A DNA stretch of 64,000 bases. It comes from Enterobacter sp. RIT418 (GTDB taxonomy: Bacteria > Pseudomonadota > Gammaproteobacteria > Enterobacterales > Enterobacteriaceae). Shown here one piece after another: positions 11,801-19,153 of the stretch. The stretch covers positions 1 to 64,000 of the forward strand of contig NZ_QBJD02000002.1 of NCBI RefSeq assembly GCF_003057745.1, written 5' to 3'. Each line of letters starts with the position of its first letter. Position 1 is the first letter of the stretch. The notes beneath the pieces were generated by a model. The model did no database searches, was not told the origin of the DNA, and saw only the letters and a list, made by a program, of their open reading frames with translations. The position numbers and the translations under genes were made by a program.

Positions 11801-13764
11801 ACAACGGGGCGTCGGCGTCGGCCAGCCTGGTGCTGAACCTCGGCGCAGGCACCGTGGCGACCGGCATCGTGGCGGTGGACGACACGGCGTCGCTGACCTA
11901 CGACACCACGGTGCATGAGATCAATAACGGCACTTCGTCGCAGGGCGGCTTCACCGTCGTGGGGATCAACCTCGGCAGCACGCTGGGGCTGAACCTGCTG
12001 GACGACCTGAGCAACCCGATCATTTATAACGTGGAGGAAGGCACCACCCGCACCATGACCATCCAGGCCTCCGTCGGCGGCGTGGCCCTGGCCTCGGTGT
12101 TCGATCTCTACATCTACAAGTTCAACGACGCGACCCAGACCTTCGAGCAGATGCGCGTCCAGCCGGGCTGGCTGCGCGCGCCGCTGCTGGGCGGCACCTC
12201 GTCCCAGCTGACGCTTAACCTGCCTTCCGGCGAGTACCTGTTCCTGCTCAACACCGCGGCGGGGATCACCGCGCTGACCGCCTACACGCTCAACGTGCTG
12301 GAAGATCACGTCTACAGCGTGTCGAGCGTCGGGGCGAGCACCACGGGCGACGTGCTGGCGGACGATATTGCGCCGTCAGGGACCACGGTCACGGACGTCA
12401 ACGGCGTGGCGGTTAACGCCAACGGTACGACCACCATCGTCGGGGAATACGGCACGCTGACCATTAACGCCTCCGGCCAGTACACCTACACCCTTAAAAC
12501 CGGTATCGGCGCGGACCACATCAGCACGCCGGACACCTTCGTCTACACCATCACCTCGCCAACGGGCGCGAAGGACACCGCCTCGCTGAACATCACCCCT
12601 ACCGCGCGGGCGATGGACGCGGTCAACGACGTCAGCAGCGTGATGGACGTGACCTCGGTACACCACACGTCGCTGTACTCGGATACCACGGTGGGGACCG
12701 CAAGCTGGAACGCGGCGCTGCTGGCAACCACCTCGGGCAGCGGCAGCGGCACCTTCGTGGTTGACCCGAACACGGCGCTGCATAACGTGGTGCTGCACTT
12801 CAACGTCGCCTCGCTCCTCACGCTGGGCGGCCTGACGGTCAACTGGACGATTTCGCAGGGCGGCACCACGGTCCGCTCGGGCTCCTTCGGCGGCGGGCTG
12901 CTGCTGGGCGGCAATGCGGATATTGCCCTGACGGGCCTCGATCTGAACGCGGGAACCTACACCCTGAGCTACACCGGCAGCATACCGGCGCTCGGCGTGG
13001 GGAATATCACCATTACCCCGAGCGTCACCGGGACCTCCTACTCCCTGAGCCAGTTTGATTCCACCAGCGGGCATACCGTCAACGGCAATATCTTTGACGG
13101 CACGGACTCCGCCGGGGCGATGGATCAGCTGCACTCGGTGGATACGCGCCTGAGCATCACCGGCTATAACGGCGTCAGCACCACCCTTGACCCGTACGCC
13201 GGCAGCGCCACGGTCAACGTCGTCGGGCACTACGGCACGCTGGCGATTGCCGCAGACGGCCACTACACCTACACCCTGAACGCTGGCGTTTCGCTCTCCA
13301 GCATCACCTCGAAGGAGGTCTTCAACTACACCCTGACCGACGCGGGCGGGAAAACGGACAGCGCGACGCTGACCATCAACATGGCGCCGCAGTTCATCAG
13401 CTCGGAACACAACGATCTGATTACCGGCACCGCGTATGCCGACACGCTGATCTACCAGGTGCTGAACACCACCGCAGGCAACGGTACGGGCGGCAACGTC
13501 AGCAGCACCGCGGGCGACCACTGGACCAACTTCTCGCTCTCGCAGGGGGACAAAATCGACATCGGCGACCTGCTGGTGGGCTGGAACGGCAGCGCCTCAA
13601 CGCTGGGGAACTATCTCCACGTCACCCAGAGCGGCGGCAGTACGGTGATCTCCATCGACCGCGACGGCGCGGGAAGCACGTACACCAACACCACGCTGGT
13701 GACGCTGGATAACGTGCAAACCACCTACGACGAGCTGGTCAATCAGCAGCACATCATTACCTGA
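2890..13764 (+). CDS. bapA: Giant biofilm-associated adhesin BapA, type I secreted
   Basis: 3,624 residues. The N-terminal 120 residues match the BapA prefix domain. Residues 122-146 are a hydrophobic/glycine segment (VLGALAVGGGIALAAG then a G run) followed by an Asp/Asn/Pro linker. From about 166 to 2727 I count 26 tandem Bap/Ig-like repeats of about 85-105 residues, each ending near ATDAAGN. Three VCBS-like modules follow (about 2880-2986, 3152-3236, 3397-3497; motif YGTLTI..G.YTYTL). The last 127 residues (NDLITGTAYADTL ... TTYDELVNQQHIIT) form a type I secretion target domain. There is no N-terminal signal peptide, as expected for ABC export by bapBCD just downstream. Salmonella BapA is of similar size. 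The protein should sit on the cell surface and promote aggregation and biofilm. An Ala-Ala-Gly at 135-137 resembles the LapG-type retention cleavage site, but no LapD/LapG genes are in the window. Confidence 0.93.
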   Translation: MSQISVISKLTGVETTTEGTQVALDHSSIVKLHVARADIAHYSRSGNDLVISLHSGEVITLKNFYVNDAQGASQLVLEESNGALWWIEDPTGVEHYEAISSVDALIASSGSDTGGAAVWPWVLGALAVGGGIALAAGGGGGGGGGDDDNGNNGNPGNPGNPSTPDTTAPGAPSNLKFSPDGSTVTGSAEPGSTITLKDSSGHVVGTGKAGSDGKFTIELGTPLTNGEQITATATDSSGNTSQAGHVTAPDLTVPDAPDIVTVDDNVGAETGPLSNGQRTDDARPTLSGISEAGATITIYDNGKQIGTARADASGKWTFTPGTALSEGSHSITTTATDAAGNTSAPSTAVTFIVDTVAPAAPVVTAITDDVAPNTGALSNGSSTNDQRPALSGTAEAGATVTIYDNGTAIGTAVANASGAWTFTPSVNLSEGAHKITTTATDAAGNVGVPSAAITLIVDVTAPDRPTASLNAAGTVATGHADANTTIIITDSNGNRIGSAPVDANGNYSITLAPPQPGGALIHVTAVDAAGNVSPVANANSIQVVPDTTPPIPPSDLVVSGDGKTVTGKAEANSTVTIKDSAGDVIGTGKAGSDGTFSIGITPAQTNGETLQVVATDAANNVSQPGTATAPDTTDPLAPENVKVLPDGTAITGTAEPGSTVSIKGPGGTEIASGKAGDDGTFLIQLVPKVLNGETLTADATDKAGNTGPTASAIAPDLLPAETPVITSVVDDVQTSVGPIANGGLTNDGTPTLNGTGEAGTRLYIFDGQTQIGTLVIPAGGVWTFTPPANLTAGGHVFTATAVDSAGNASGTSNSWSITIDLTPPATPAITQVVDAVEGYTGPLTSNQPTNDNRPVISGTGEPGSTISIRIDGTQIGTATVDANGSWSFQPPTAIPDGSHALTAVAIDPAGNASDPTGGFTLNIDTTPAGTPTIGTVTDNTGDVTGPVTSGTPTDETRPVLQGTAPAGSTITVYDGTTLLGTATLNGSGGWSFTPTTPLTDGTHTLTVRATDAAGNITTSPPFSLVIDTVAPGTPDAPAVTVNPDGGAGVALNPGETTRDTTPTLSGTGTAGDTVAIYVDGVKQTEVTVGNDGTWTWTAPPLANGTYDVTLTVTNKDGAGNESSPSQPVTIVIDTDAPDKPATPTVTDSVSQITGPVADGGSTNDPRPVLSGKTEPNAEVIIYDSQDGAAPVEVGRVTANASGDWSWRPDANIDEGSHQYTATATDEAGNVSLTSDPITINVDTTPSASPVITLAGGATAGGATDDNTPAITGTGVNGDRVIVYNNGVAIGEATVVNGTWTVTPSALPDGTLHLTAVSVDAAGNPSAPSAQFNVTVDTVPPAIPQIDSISSSTLANNVLYTNDTTPTISGKTEPGSTVEVFVNETSVGFANVAADGTWTFTPTAPLDQGSTGIAVIATDAAGNSTTSPTTVVTVDSIPPADPSNLAINAQGTPVTGNADPGTTITIKDSGGTVIGTGVADGSGAFSVAVSPAQANGADLTVTSTDAAGNASDPSSLTVTGVTAGLPDVPIITDITDDVGSVTGSVLGKTSDDTTPTISGTAVAGSTVTLYLDGSLIPFAIIPVGAGGTWTYTATALQALGEGPHTFEATTTVGLFTSGRSPAASVTIDLTAPTTPVIGSVIDDVGPGTGALTSGQSTNDTQPTLTGSAKAGDTITVYSDGVSIGSVVVGQTGTWSFTPSTPLAEGSHALTIRETDPAGNQSAASPAFNVVVDTSAVTPVIVGVSDNVDTVTGNVPSGSTTDDTTPTLSGTAEPNSTVAIFDGATQIGVVTANASGAWTFTPETALGEGAHSFTAVATDPVGNVSSASAAWNVTVDTVAPTVPTLTGVEDNVVGGILGNIATGQVTNDNTPTLSGTGAVGSVVHIFNNGTEIGSATVIAGGTWSFTPATPLADGSYSIRINATDAAGNVSANSPVYSFTVDTAGPALPALSTVIDDVGPVTGTLTSGSATNDARPTFNGTGEVGATVHVIVDGTEVGTALVNAQGNWTFTPTTALADGPHAVTLNATDAAGNTGPTSQPFNLTVDTGVPLAPAITTASDNVGTIQTPLTSGQSTDDTTPTLNGTAEPNSTVTIYENGAAVGTAQADGAGAWTFTPPALANGSHTWTATATDAAGNVSPASPGFTVIVDTAAPNAPVITYALDDVGAVTGQLGSGQTTDDTVPRLIGTSEPNATVRIYEGTTLVGTGVADASGSWAITLTTTLGTGPHSFTAQATDAAGNTSQPSASFSLTIDTTPPAVPVIVSVTDDVGNAATPITNGGLTNDNQPTLSGTAEAGTTIKIYDGTTLVGTVTATGGAWSYTPTLGDGQHSFTVTATDAAGNVSDPTAAYVVNVDATAPTVPTITSIVDDVGSVTGPITGSNPTNDPRPTLNGTAEANSTVRIYDGTTLVGTVTADANGTWTLPQTSIALGEGPHSFTVTATDAAGNTSAASAPTSITVDLTPPALPTTLAVITNGTHVTGVAEAGSTVTITSSTGTVLGTATADGNGNFNATITPAQTGGESLLVYATDRAGNAGASASVSAPFTTVPNAPIIVTVADNVGTIQGNLTNGKATDDATPTLSGTAQPNSTVTLYNNGVAMGTVVADGTGSWTFTTPTLTEGSHAFTATAGNGSGTSPVSIATTVIVDLTPPGAPSGTFNADGSVLTGTAEAGSTVTINLGGGNTVTTVAGSNSTYSYTFLNKQTEGQTLQITATDAAGNVSQPGSVVAPVVPLSASTNLEELELSTTATVTNTQYSDYGFLLVGALGNALTLLGNDTAQVGFTVGTGGSADIVVNANATGAVLSLLNTLELVVQRFDAANNTWTTVVDTGQPQWAYLLTLGANGVSLNLNGLADGQYRVLSYNTNLLATGSYTSIDVGVKETSAGTVTGETSLTGNVILDVDPTTGSDNAPAGTTVSAVTNANGDTVNVTANGTVVQGLYGTLTINLDGSYTYNLTNTSAAVLGRTESFTYTITHNGASASASLVLNLGAGTVATGIVAVDDTASLTYDTTVHEINNGTSSQGGFTVVGINLGSTLGLNLLDDLSNPIIYNVEEGTTRTMTIQASVGGVALASVFDLYIYKFNDATQTFEQMRVQPGWLRAPLLGGTSSQLTLNLPSGEYLFLLNTAAGITALTAYTLNVLEDHVYSVSSVGASTTGDVLADDIAPSGTTVTDVNGVAVNANGTTTIVGEYGTLTINASGQYTYTLKTGIGADHISTPDTFVYTITSPTGAKDTASLNITPTARAMDAVNDVSSVMDVTSVHHTSLYSDTTVGTASWNAALLATTSGSGSGTFVVDPNTALHNVVLHFNVASLLTLGGLTVNWTISQGGTTVRSGSFGGGLLLGGNADIALTGLDLNAGTYTLSYTGSIPALGVGNITITPSVTGTSYSLSQFDSTSGHTVNGNIFDGTDSAGAMDQLHSVDTRLSITGYNGVSTTLDPYAGSATVNVVGHYGTLAIAADGHYTYTLNAGVSLSSITSKEVFNYTLTDAGGKTDSATLTINMAPQFISSEHNDLITGTAYADTLIYQVLNTTAGNGTGGNVSSTAGDHWTNFSLSQGDKIDIGDLLVGWNGSASTLGNYLHVTQSGGSTVISIDRDGAGSTYTNTTLVTLDNVQTTYDELVNQQHIIT
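3387..11070 (+). repeat. Coding tandem repeat array (26 Ig-like units) inside bapA
   Basis: About 7.7 kb of degenerate tandem repeats, each unit about 260-315 nt, encoding D..P.TPTLSGT..G..V.IYD...IG...A.G.WTFTP..L..G.H..T..ATDAAGN. Units are diverged rather than identical, so recombinational copy-number change is possible but less likely than in perfect arrays. Spacing and coding content rule out CRISPR. Confidence 0.9.
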
Positions 13765-13784
13765 CAATAACAAGCACCACCTGA

Positions 13785-13805
13785 CCCGGGCGCGCAGCGC
13801 CCGGG
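13785..13805 (+). promoter_or_regulatory. Perfect intercistronic stem-loop between bapA and bapB
   Basis: CCCGGGCGC-GCA-GCGCCCGGG, a perfect 9-bp GC stem with 3-nt loop, 20 nt after the bapA stop and without a following T run. It is more likely to stabilise the 3' end of bapA mRNA, or to reduce read-through into bapBCD, than to act as a full terminator. The effect is inferred. Confidence 0.6.
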
Positions 13806-13845
13806 CATAAACAATAAAGCTGTACTCATTTATTAGGGACATGAC

Positions 13846-15249
13846 ATGGGAAAGAAGATGCCTTGCTGGTGGCTCTCGTGCTGCCTGATATCTGTACCCA
13901 CGCTCGCGGCAAACCCGGCCTCGACGATCAATACCGAAGACCTGCGCGACGCGCAGGAGCTTCCCTCCCTGAGCGGACGCGTGGCCCCGGTGGCCAGCAA
14001 AGCCGCACCCGGCACGCTGCAGCTCGGCGAAGCCGTTAACCGCGCGGTGACCTGGCACCCCGCCATCAGCGAAGCGGTGGGCAAGCTCTACCAGCAGAGC
14101 GAAGAGGTGGACGTCGCTAAATCGAAATACTATCCGCAGATCAGCGCCGGGATGGAAAACGGCTACACCCACGACGGGGACGACAACGGCTTTACGCCGT
14201 CGCTGGTGCTTTCGCTTTCACAGATGCTGTACGACTTTGGCAAGGTGGCAAGCCAGGTGCGCGCCGAAAGCGCGGGCGTGGCCCAGCAGCAGGCGAACGT
14301 GCTGGTCAGCATCGACACCATCGCCCACGACACCGCCATCGCCCTGGTGCAGGTGCAGACCTGGCAGCAGATGGTCGACACCGCCAAAGAGCAGCTCGAC
14401 GCCCTCTCCTCCATCGGCACGCTGGCGAAGCAGCGTAACGACGAGGGGGCCAGCTCGCTCTCCGACGTGGTGCAGACCGATGCCCGCATCGAAGGCGCGC
14501 GGGCGCAGCTGATGCAGTACCAGGCGAGCCTCGACAGCGCCCGCGCCACGCTCGCGAGCTTCCTCGGCTGGGACGGGCTGAACGGCGTGAGCAATGACTT
14601 TCCTGCAAGCCTGACGCGAAGCTGCGATATCGCCGAGCCGGACGATCGCCTGGTGCCCGCGGTGCTGGCGGCCTGGGCGCAGGCCAACGTCGCGCAGGCG
14701 AACCTCGACTACGCCAACGCGCAGATGACGCCGACCGTCTCGCTGGAGCCGGAGGTGCGCCACTACCTTAACGACCGCTACTCCGGCAGCGAGGTGCGTG
14801 ACCGCACCCAGTACTCCGCGTGGGTTAAGGTGCAAATGCCGCTCTACCAGGGCGGCGGGCTGACCGCGCGGCGCGACGCCGCCGGGCATGCGGTGGAATC
14901 CGCCCAGGCCACCATCCAGCGCACGCGCCTCGACGTGCGGCAAAAGCTGCTGGAGGCGCGCAGCCAGGTGATGAGCCTGCTCAGCACCCTGCAAATTCAG
15001 GGCCGCCAGGAGACGCTCAGCGCCCGCACCCGCGAGCTGTACCAGCAGCAGTATCTCGACCTCGGCTCCCGCCCGCTGCTCGACGTGCTCAACGCGGAGC
15101 AGGAGGTCTACCAGGCCCGCTTCACCCAGCAGCAGACCGCCGGGCAATTGCACCAGCTGCAGCTTAACTGCCTGTACAACACCGGGCGCCTGCGTCACGC
15201 GTTCGATCTTGATAACCGCACCATCCAGACCGTGGAGATCCAGCCATGA
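13846..15249 (+). CDS. bapB: TolC-family outer-membrane channel of the BapA exporter
   Basis: 467 residues with a Sec signal peptide (cleaved near LAANPAS). The body has the repeated helical OEP pattern of TolC-type channels (LQLGEAVNRAVTWHPAISEAVGK; LYDFGKVASQVRAES; YQGGGLTARRDAAGHAVESA; LLDVLNAEQEVYQARF). It should provide the outer-membrane exit for BapA. AGGGAC precedes the start, and its stop overlaps the bapC start by 4 nt (ATGA), indicating translational coupling. Confidence 0.92.
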   Translation: MGKKMPCWWLSCCLISVPTLAANPASTINTEDLRDAQELPSLSGRVAPVASKAAPGTLQLGEAVNRAVTWHPAISEAVGKLYQQSEEVDVAKSKYYPQISAGMENGYTHDGDDNGFTPSLVLSLSQMLYDFGKVASQVRAESAGVAQQQANVLVSIDTIAHDTAIALVQVQTWQQMVDTAKEQLDALSSIGTLAKQRNDEGASSLSDVVQTDARIEGARAQLMQYQASLDSARATLASFLGWDGLNGVSNDFPASLTRSCDIAEPDDRLVPAVLAAWAQANVAQANLDYANAQMTPTVSLEPEVRHYLNDRYSGSEVRDRTQYSAWVKVQMPLYQGGGLTARRDAAGHAVESAQATIQRTRLDVRQKLLEARSQVMSLLSTLQIQGRQETLSARTRELYQQQYLDLGSRPLLDVLNAEQEVYQARFTQQQTAGQLHQLQLNCLYNTGRLRHAFDLDNRTIQTVEIQP

Positions 15250-17447
15250 AGCCAGGTGATATTCCGCAAGGGGAAAGCATAACGGATGATGCGCTGGCGC
15301 AGTGGGCGCAGGCGTTCGGCTACGTCGCCACCCGCTACCGCGTGGCCTGTTCGCCCGGGGCGCTGATCGCCGGCGCGCCGTGGCTAAAAGGGAAGCCGAT
15401 GGTGCCCGCCCTCACCCAGCTCGCCCGCGAGGCGGGGCTGTCGTTTCAGCTGCTGACGGCGGACCAGCAGGCCATCAACAGCTGGCGCCTGCCGGTGGTG
15501 GTTGAGCTGGACGGGGGGAAAATTGGCGTGATTGAGCATTTCGACGGCGAAGACACCCTTGAGGTCTGTTTTTTCGACGACAAGATGCACACCAACCGCC
15601 TGTCGATGGCGGCGATGCTGCCCGCCGTCCGCCACGTGATCGCCCTGCGCCCGCTGGCCGCGCTGAAGGACAGCCGCGTGGACGCCTACATTTCGAAATA
15701 CCGCCCGGACTGGCTTTACCGCCTGGTGATGCGCGACCTGCGGCCCTACAGCTGGGTGATGCTCGCCGCGCTGTTCATCAACGTGCTGTCGCTTTCCGGG
15801 ATTGTTTTTTCCATGCAGGTGTACGACCGGGTGATCCCCGCCCAGTCCTACCCGACGCTCTACGTTCTGACCATCGGGGTGCTGATCGCCACGCTGTTCG
15901 GCTTCGTGCTGCGCGTGGCGCGCGGGCACATCATGGATCTGCTGGGCAAGCGTTCCGATCTGCGCGTCTCGGATCGCGTCTTCGGCCACGCCCTGCGCCT
16001 GCGCAACAGCGCGGTCCCGCGCTCGACCGGGAGCTTTATCTCCCAGCTGCGCGAGCTGGAGCAGATCCGCGAGATGGTTACCTCCTCCACCATTTCCACC
16101 ATCGTCGATCTGCCGTTCTTCTTCCTGTTCGTGATCGTGCTGGCGATCATCGCCCCGCAGCTGGCGTGGATCGCCCCGGTGGCGGCGGTGATCATGGTGC
16201 TGCCCGGCCTGCTGCTGCAAAAGCGGCTCGCCGAGCTGGCGAAGCAGTCGGCGCATGAATCGACCCTGCGCAACGCGGTGCTGGTGGAGAGCGTGCAGGG
16301 GCTGGAGGACATCAAGCTGATGCAGGCGGAGAACCGCTTCCTGCAGCAGTGGAACAGCTATATCCAGATCACCGCCGAATCGGGCCTGCGCACCCGCGAG
16401 CTGACGCAGAACCTGATCAACTGGGGCATGACGATCCAGAGCCTGGTCTACGCCGGGGTGATCGTGGTGGGCGCCCCGATGGTGATCGACGGCACCCTGA
16501 CCACCGGCTCGGTGGTGGCGGCCTCGATGCTGGCGTCGCGGATGATCGCCCCGATGGCGACCCTGTGCGGCGTGCTGGCCCGCTGGCAGCAGGTTAAGGC
16601 GGCGAAAGAGGGGCTGGACAGCATTATGCAGCTGCCGACCGAGAACCAGCGGGAAGAGACGCCGATCCGCCAGGACGTGCTGCGCGGTCACTATCTGTTT
16701 GAGCAGGCACAGTTCCGCTATCACCCGGACGATCCGCGCATGGCGCTGCGCATCAACCGCCTTGAGATCAAGCCCGGCGAAAAGGTGGCGATCCTCGGGC
16801 GCAACGGCGCGGGCAAATCCACCCTGCTGCAGGCGCTGGCGGGCGGTATGGATCTGGCCGGAGGTGAAGTGCGGCTCGACAACCTCAGCCTGCCGCACCT
16901 GGACGTGGCGGACGTGCGGCGCAACGTCGGCTTTATGACCCAGAACGCGCGGCTGTTTTACGGCACCCTGCGCGAGAACATCACCCTCGGCATGCCGCGC
17001 GCCACCGACGAGGAGATCTTTGAGGCGCTGGAGATGTGCGGCGCGGCGGGCTTCGTGCAGAAGCTGCCGAAGGGGCTGGACTATCCGATTATGGAGAACG
17101 GCGTGGGGCTGTCCGGCGGGCAGCGGCAGTCTATCCTGCTGGCGCGCATGCTGCTTCGCGATCCGAACATCGTGCTGCTGGATGAACCGACCGCGTCGCT
17201 GGACGAGCACACCGAGCGCGAGTTTATTCAGCGCCTGGGGGCCTGGCTCGGCAACCGCACGCTGATTGTTGCTACCCACCGCGTGCCGGTGCTGGAGCTG
17301 GTCGAGCGGGTCGTCGTCCTGAAAGAGGGCATGCTGGTGATGGATGCGCCGAAAGCGCAGGCGCTCAGCAACAGCCGTATGCAACAGCAGCAGCAACAGC
17401 AGCAGGCAACCGGACGGGAGTGGAAAAATGAAAATCAGTCAGCGTGA
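15246..17447 (+). CDS. bapC: Type I secretion ABC transporter (permease/ATPase) of the BapA exporter
   Basis: 733 residues. Residues 1-140 are a C39-peptidase-like domain without a catalytic Cys in the expected place, so it probably binds substrate rather than cleaving it. Six transmembrane helices follow (about 165-440), then an ABC domain: Walker A GRNGAGKST near 518, signature LSGGQ near 622, Walker B IVLLDEP near 643. The family is LapB/HlyB-like. The C-terminus carries eight consecutive Gln just before the end. The 3' end overlaps bapD by 20 nt, so bapBCD are one transcript. Confidence 0.93.
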   Translation: MKPGDIPQGESITDDALAQWAQAFGYVATRYRVACSPGALIAGAPWLKGKPMVPALTQLAREAGLSFQLLTADQQAINSWRLPVVVELDGGKIGVIEHFDGEDTLEVCFFDDKMHTNRLSMAAMLPAVRHVIALRPLAALKDSRVDAYISKYRPDWLYRLVMRDLRPYSWVMLAALFINVLSLSGIVFSMQVYDRVIPAQSYPTLYVLTIGVLIATLFGFVLRVARGHIMDLLGKRSDLRVSDRVFGHALRLRNSAVPRSTGSFISQLRELEQIREMVTSSTISTIVDLPFFFLFVIVLAIIAPQLAWIAPVAAVIMVLPGLLLQKRLAELAKQSAHESTLRNAVLVESVQGLEDIKLMQAENRFLQQWNSYIQITAESGLRTRELTQNLINWGMTIQSLVYAGVIVVGAPMVIDGTLTTGSVVAASMLASRMIAPMATLCGVLARWQQVKAAKEGLDSIMQLPTENQREETPIRQDVLRGHYLFEQAQFRYHPDDPRMALRINRLEIKPGEKVAILGRNGAGKSTLLQALAGGMDLAGGEVRLDNLSLPHLDVADVRRNVGFMTQNARLFYGTLRENITLGMPRATDEEIFEALEMCGAAGFVQKLPKGLDYPIMENGVGLSGGQRQSILLARMLLRDPNIVLLDEPTASLDEHTEREFIQRLGAWLGNRTLIVATHRVPVLELVERVVVLKEGMLVMDAPKAQALSNSRMQQQQQQQQATGREWKNENQSA
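17382..17405 (+). repeat. CAG/CAA trinucleotide tract at the end of bapC
   Basis: Eight Gln codons (CAA CAG CAG CAG CAA CAG CAG CAG) near the C-terminus of BapC, 22 nt before the bapD start codon. Unit gain or loss would change only Gln number, not frame. It is interrupted by CAA, which would reduce slippage. Confidence 0.85.
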
Positions 17448-18627
17448 CGTTGCCGCAATGGAAGATCTGGACAACGCCCTCGACTCGGAGAGCGGCTATA
17501 CCGGCGCCCGGCGCATCGTGATTTTCTCCCTGCTGCTGTTCGTCGCCGTCGGGATCTGGGCGTGGTTCGGGGTGCTGGACGAGGTCTCGACGGGAACGGG
17601 CAAAGTGATCCCCAGCTCGCGCGAGCAGGTGTTGCAGTCACTTGACGGCGGGATCCTCACCGAGCTGAACGTTCACGAGGGGGATCAGGTACAGGCCGGA
17701 CAGGTGCTGGCGCGCCTCGATCCGACGCGTTCGGAGTCAAACGTCGGCGAAAGCGCGGCGCGCTACCGGGCCGCCCTCGCCTCCAGCGTGCGCCTGTACG
17801 CCGAGGTGAACGATCTGCCCCTTAAGTTCCCGCCGTCGCTGGCGAAGTGGACGGATCTGACGGGGGCCGAAACGCGCCTGTACAACTCCCGGCGCGCGCA
17901 GCTGGAGGACACCCAGCGGGAGCTGCGCTCGGCGCTGGATCTGGCGAACAAAGAGCTGGCGATCACCCAGCGGCTGGTCAAAACCGGCGCGGCCAGCCAC
18001 GTTGAGGTGCTGCGGCTGCAGCGGCAAAAAAGCGATCTGGAGCTGAAGCTGACCGACGTGCGCTCGCAGTACTACGTGCAGGCGCGCGAGGCGCTGTCCA
18101 AGGCCAACGCGGAGGTGGATATGGTGTCGGCGATCCTCAAAGGACGCGAGGATTCGGTCACGCGCCTGACGGTGAAATCCCCGGTGCGCGGGATCGTGAA
18201 AAACATCAAGGTCACCACCATCGGCGGCGTTATTCCGCCCAACGGCGAGCTGATGGAGATTGTGCCGGTGGACGATCACCTGCTGATTGAAACCCGCCTC
18301 TCCCCGCGCGACATCGCCTTTATCCACCCCAACCAGGAGGCGCTGGTGAAGATCACCGCCTACGATTACGCCATTTACGGCGGCCTGCACGGCGTGGTTG
18401 AAACGATATCGCCGGACACCATTCAGGACGAAGCCAAGCCGGAGGTGTTCTACTATCGGGTATTTATCCGCACCAGCCAGGATTATCTGGTGAACAAGGC
18501 GGGCAGACACTTTTCGATCGTGCCGGGGATGATCGCCACGGTGGATATCAAGACCGGCGAGAAAACGGTGCTGGATTATATGATCAAGCCGTTCAACCGG
18601 GCGAAAGAGGCGCTGCGGGAGCGGTAA
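17428..18627 (+). CDS. bapD: HlyD-family membrane fusion protein of the BapA exporter
   Basis: 399 residues starting MKISQRDVAAMEDLDNALDSE. A single transmembrane helix at about 27-50 (IVIFSLLLFVAVGIWAWFG) anchors it in the inner membrane. Then come lipoyl halves (GKVIPSSREQVLQSLDGGILTEL; RLTVKSPVRGIVKNIKV), a coiled-coil hairpin, and the C-terminal HlyD beta domain. It links BapC to BapB. A longer frame from 17344 exists but overlaps bapC heavily; the ATG at 17428 has GGGAG upstream and gives family-like length. Confidence 0.92.
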   Translation: MKISQRDVAAMEDLDNALDSESGYTGARRIVIFSLLLFVAVGIWAWFGVLDEVSTGTGKVIPSSREQVLQSLDGGILTELNVHEGDQVQAGQVLARLDPTRSESNVGESAARYRAALASSVRLYAEVNDLPLKFPPSLAKWTDLTGAETRLYNSRRAQLEDTQRELRSALDLANKELAITQRLVKTGAASHVEVLRLQRQKSDLELKLTDVRSQYYVQAREALSKANAEVDMVSAILKGREDSVTRLTVKSPVRGIVKNIKVTTIGGVIPPNGELMEIVPVDDHLLIETRLSPRDIAFIHPNQEALVKITAYDYAIYGGLHGVVETISPDTIQDEAKPEVFYYRVFIRTSQDYLVNKAGRHFSIVPGMIATVDIKTGEKTVLDYMIKPFNRAKEALRER

Positions 18628-18762
18628 ACGCATTATCCGTCCCCTCTCTCATTTGAGATGAGGGGATTTCCCTGAAACCGCCTCGCAGAATCAACACATT
18701 TTCACTTGCTCCCCTTTCCTCCATTTTCATACCCCGTAACACTATCGTTATTAACGAAAGAC

Positions 18763-18783
18763 ATGCACTTGCGCACAGTGCAT
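18763..18783. promoter_or_regulatory. Inverted repeat upstream of higB, probable HigA operator
   Basis: ATGCACT-N7-AGTGCAT is a perfect 7-bp inverted repeat about 50 nt before higB, followed by a further GTGCAT half-like repeat (18785-18790). Autoregulatory operators of higBA loci take this form and position. No binding data exist here. Confidence 0.5.
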
Positions 18784-18831
18784 CGGTGCATTACCATGAC
18801 CTCAGCTTCACAGGGACAGGAGCTAACCACC

Positions 18832-19143
18832 ATGATGCTAAAAAGCATTAAACATTTTCGCGATGAATGGCTTAGGGATTTTTTTCTGTATGGCAAGACG
18901 AGTAGCGTCATTCCATCGAGCATCGAGTCCGTTTTGGCAAGAAAGCTGGATATGGTCAATGCCGCCGCGTCGTACAACGATCTCCGTTCGCCGCCGGGAA
19001 ACAGGTTCGAAGCGCTGAATCCTCCCCTTGACGGCTTTTTCTCTATTCGCATTAACAGACAGTATCGGCTGGTATTCAGGTGGGCGGACGGCAAGGCAGA
19101 AGATCTTTACCTCTCCCCCCACAAATACACGCTACACAAGTGA
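18832..19143 (+). CDS. higB: HigB-type toxin (RelE superfamily mRNA interferase)
   Basis: 103 residues beginning MMLKSIKHFRDEWLRDFFLYGK, the usual HigB start. Features: LARKLDMVNAA, LRSPPGNRFEAL, and the C-terminal YRLVFRWADGKAEDLYLSPHKY of HigB/RelE toxins. Family members cleave mRNA at the ribosome and are neutralised by HigA. An in-frame extension back to 18706 is rejected: AGGAG (18818-18822) fits the ATG at 18832. Order toxin-then-antitoxin is characteristic of higBA. It lies at the border between bap and the aminotransferase, as accessory modules often do. Confidence 0.9.
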   Translation: MMLKSIKHFRDEWLRDFFLYGKTSSVIPSSIESVLARKLDMVNAAASYNDLRSPPGNRFEALNPPLDGFFSIRINRQYRLVFRWADGKAEDLYLSPHKYTLHK

Positions 19144-19153
19144 GGTATCACCC

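Noticed and set aside
15246..15670. C39 peptidase activity in BapC
   Set aside because: The domain is C39-like in position, but no catalytic Cys is found near the N-terminus where active bacteriocin-type peptidases have it.
15384..17396. 670-codon minus-strand frame opposite bapC
   Set aside because: Antisense shadow rich in His/Gln/Arg, no recognisable domains; bapC is clearly the gene.
18706..18831. 42-codon extension of higB
   Set aside because: It would cover the operator-like palindrome and AGGAG site; HigB proteins begin at MLKSIKHF.
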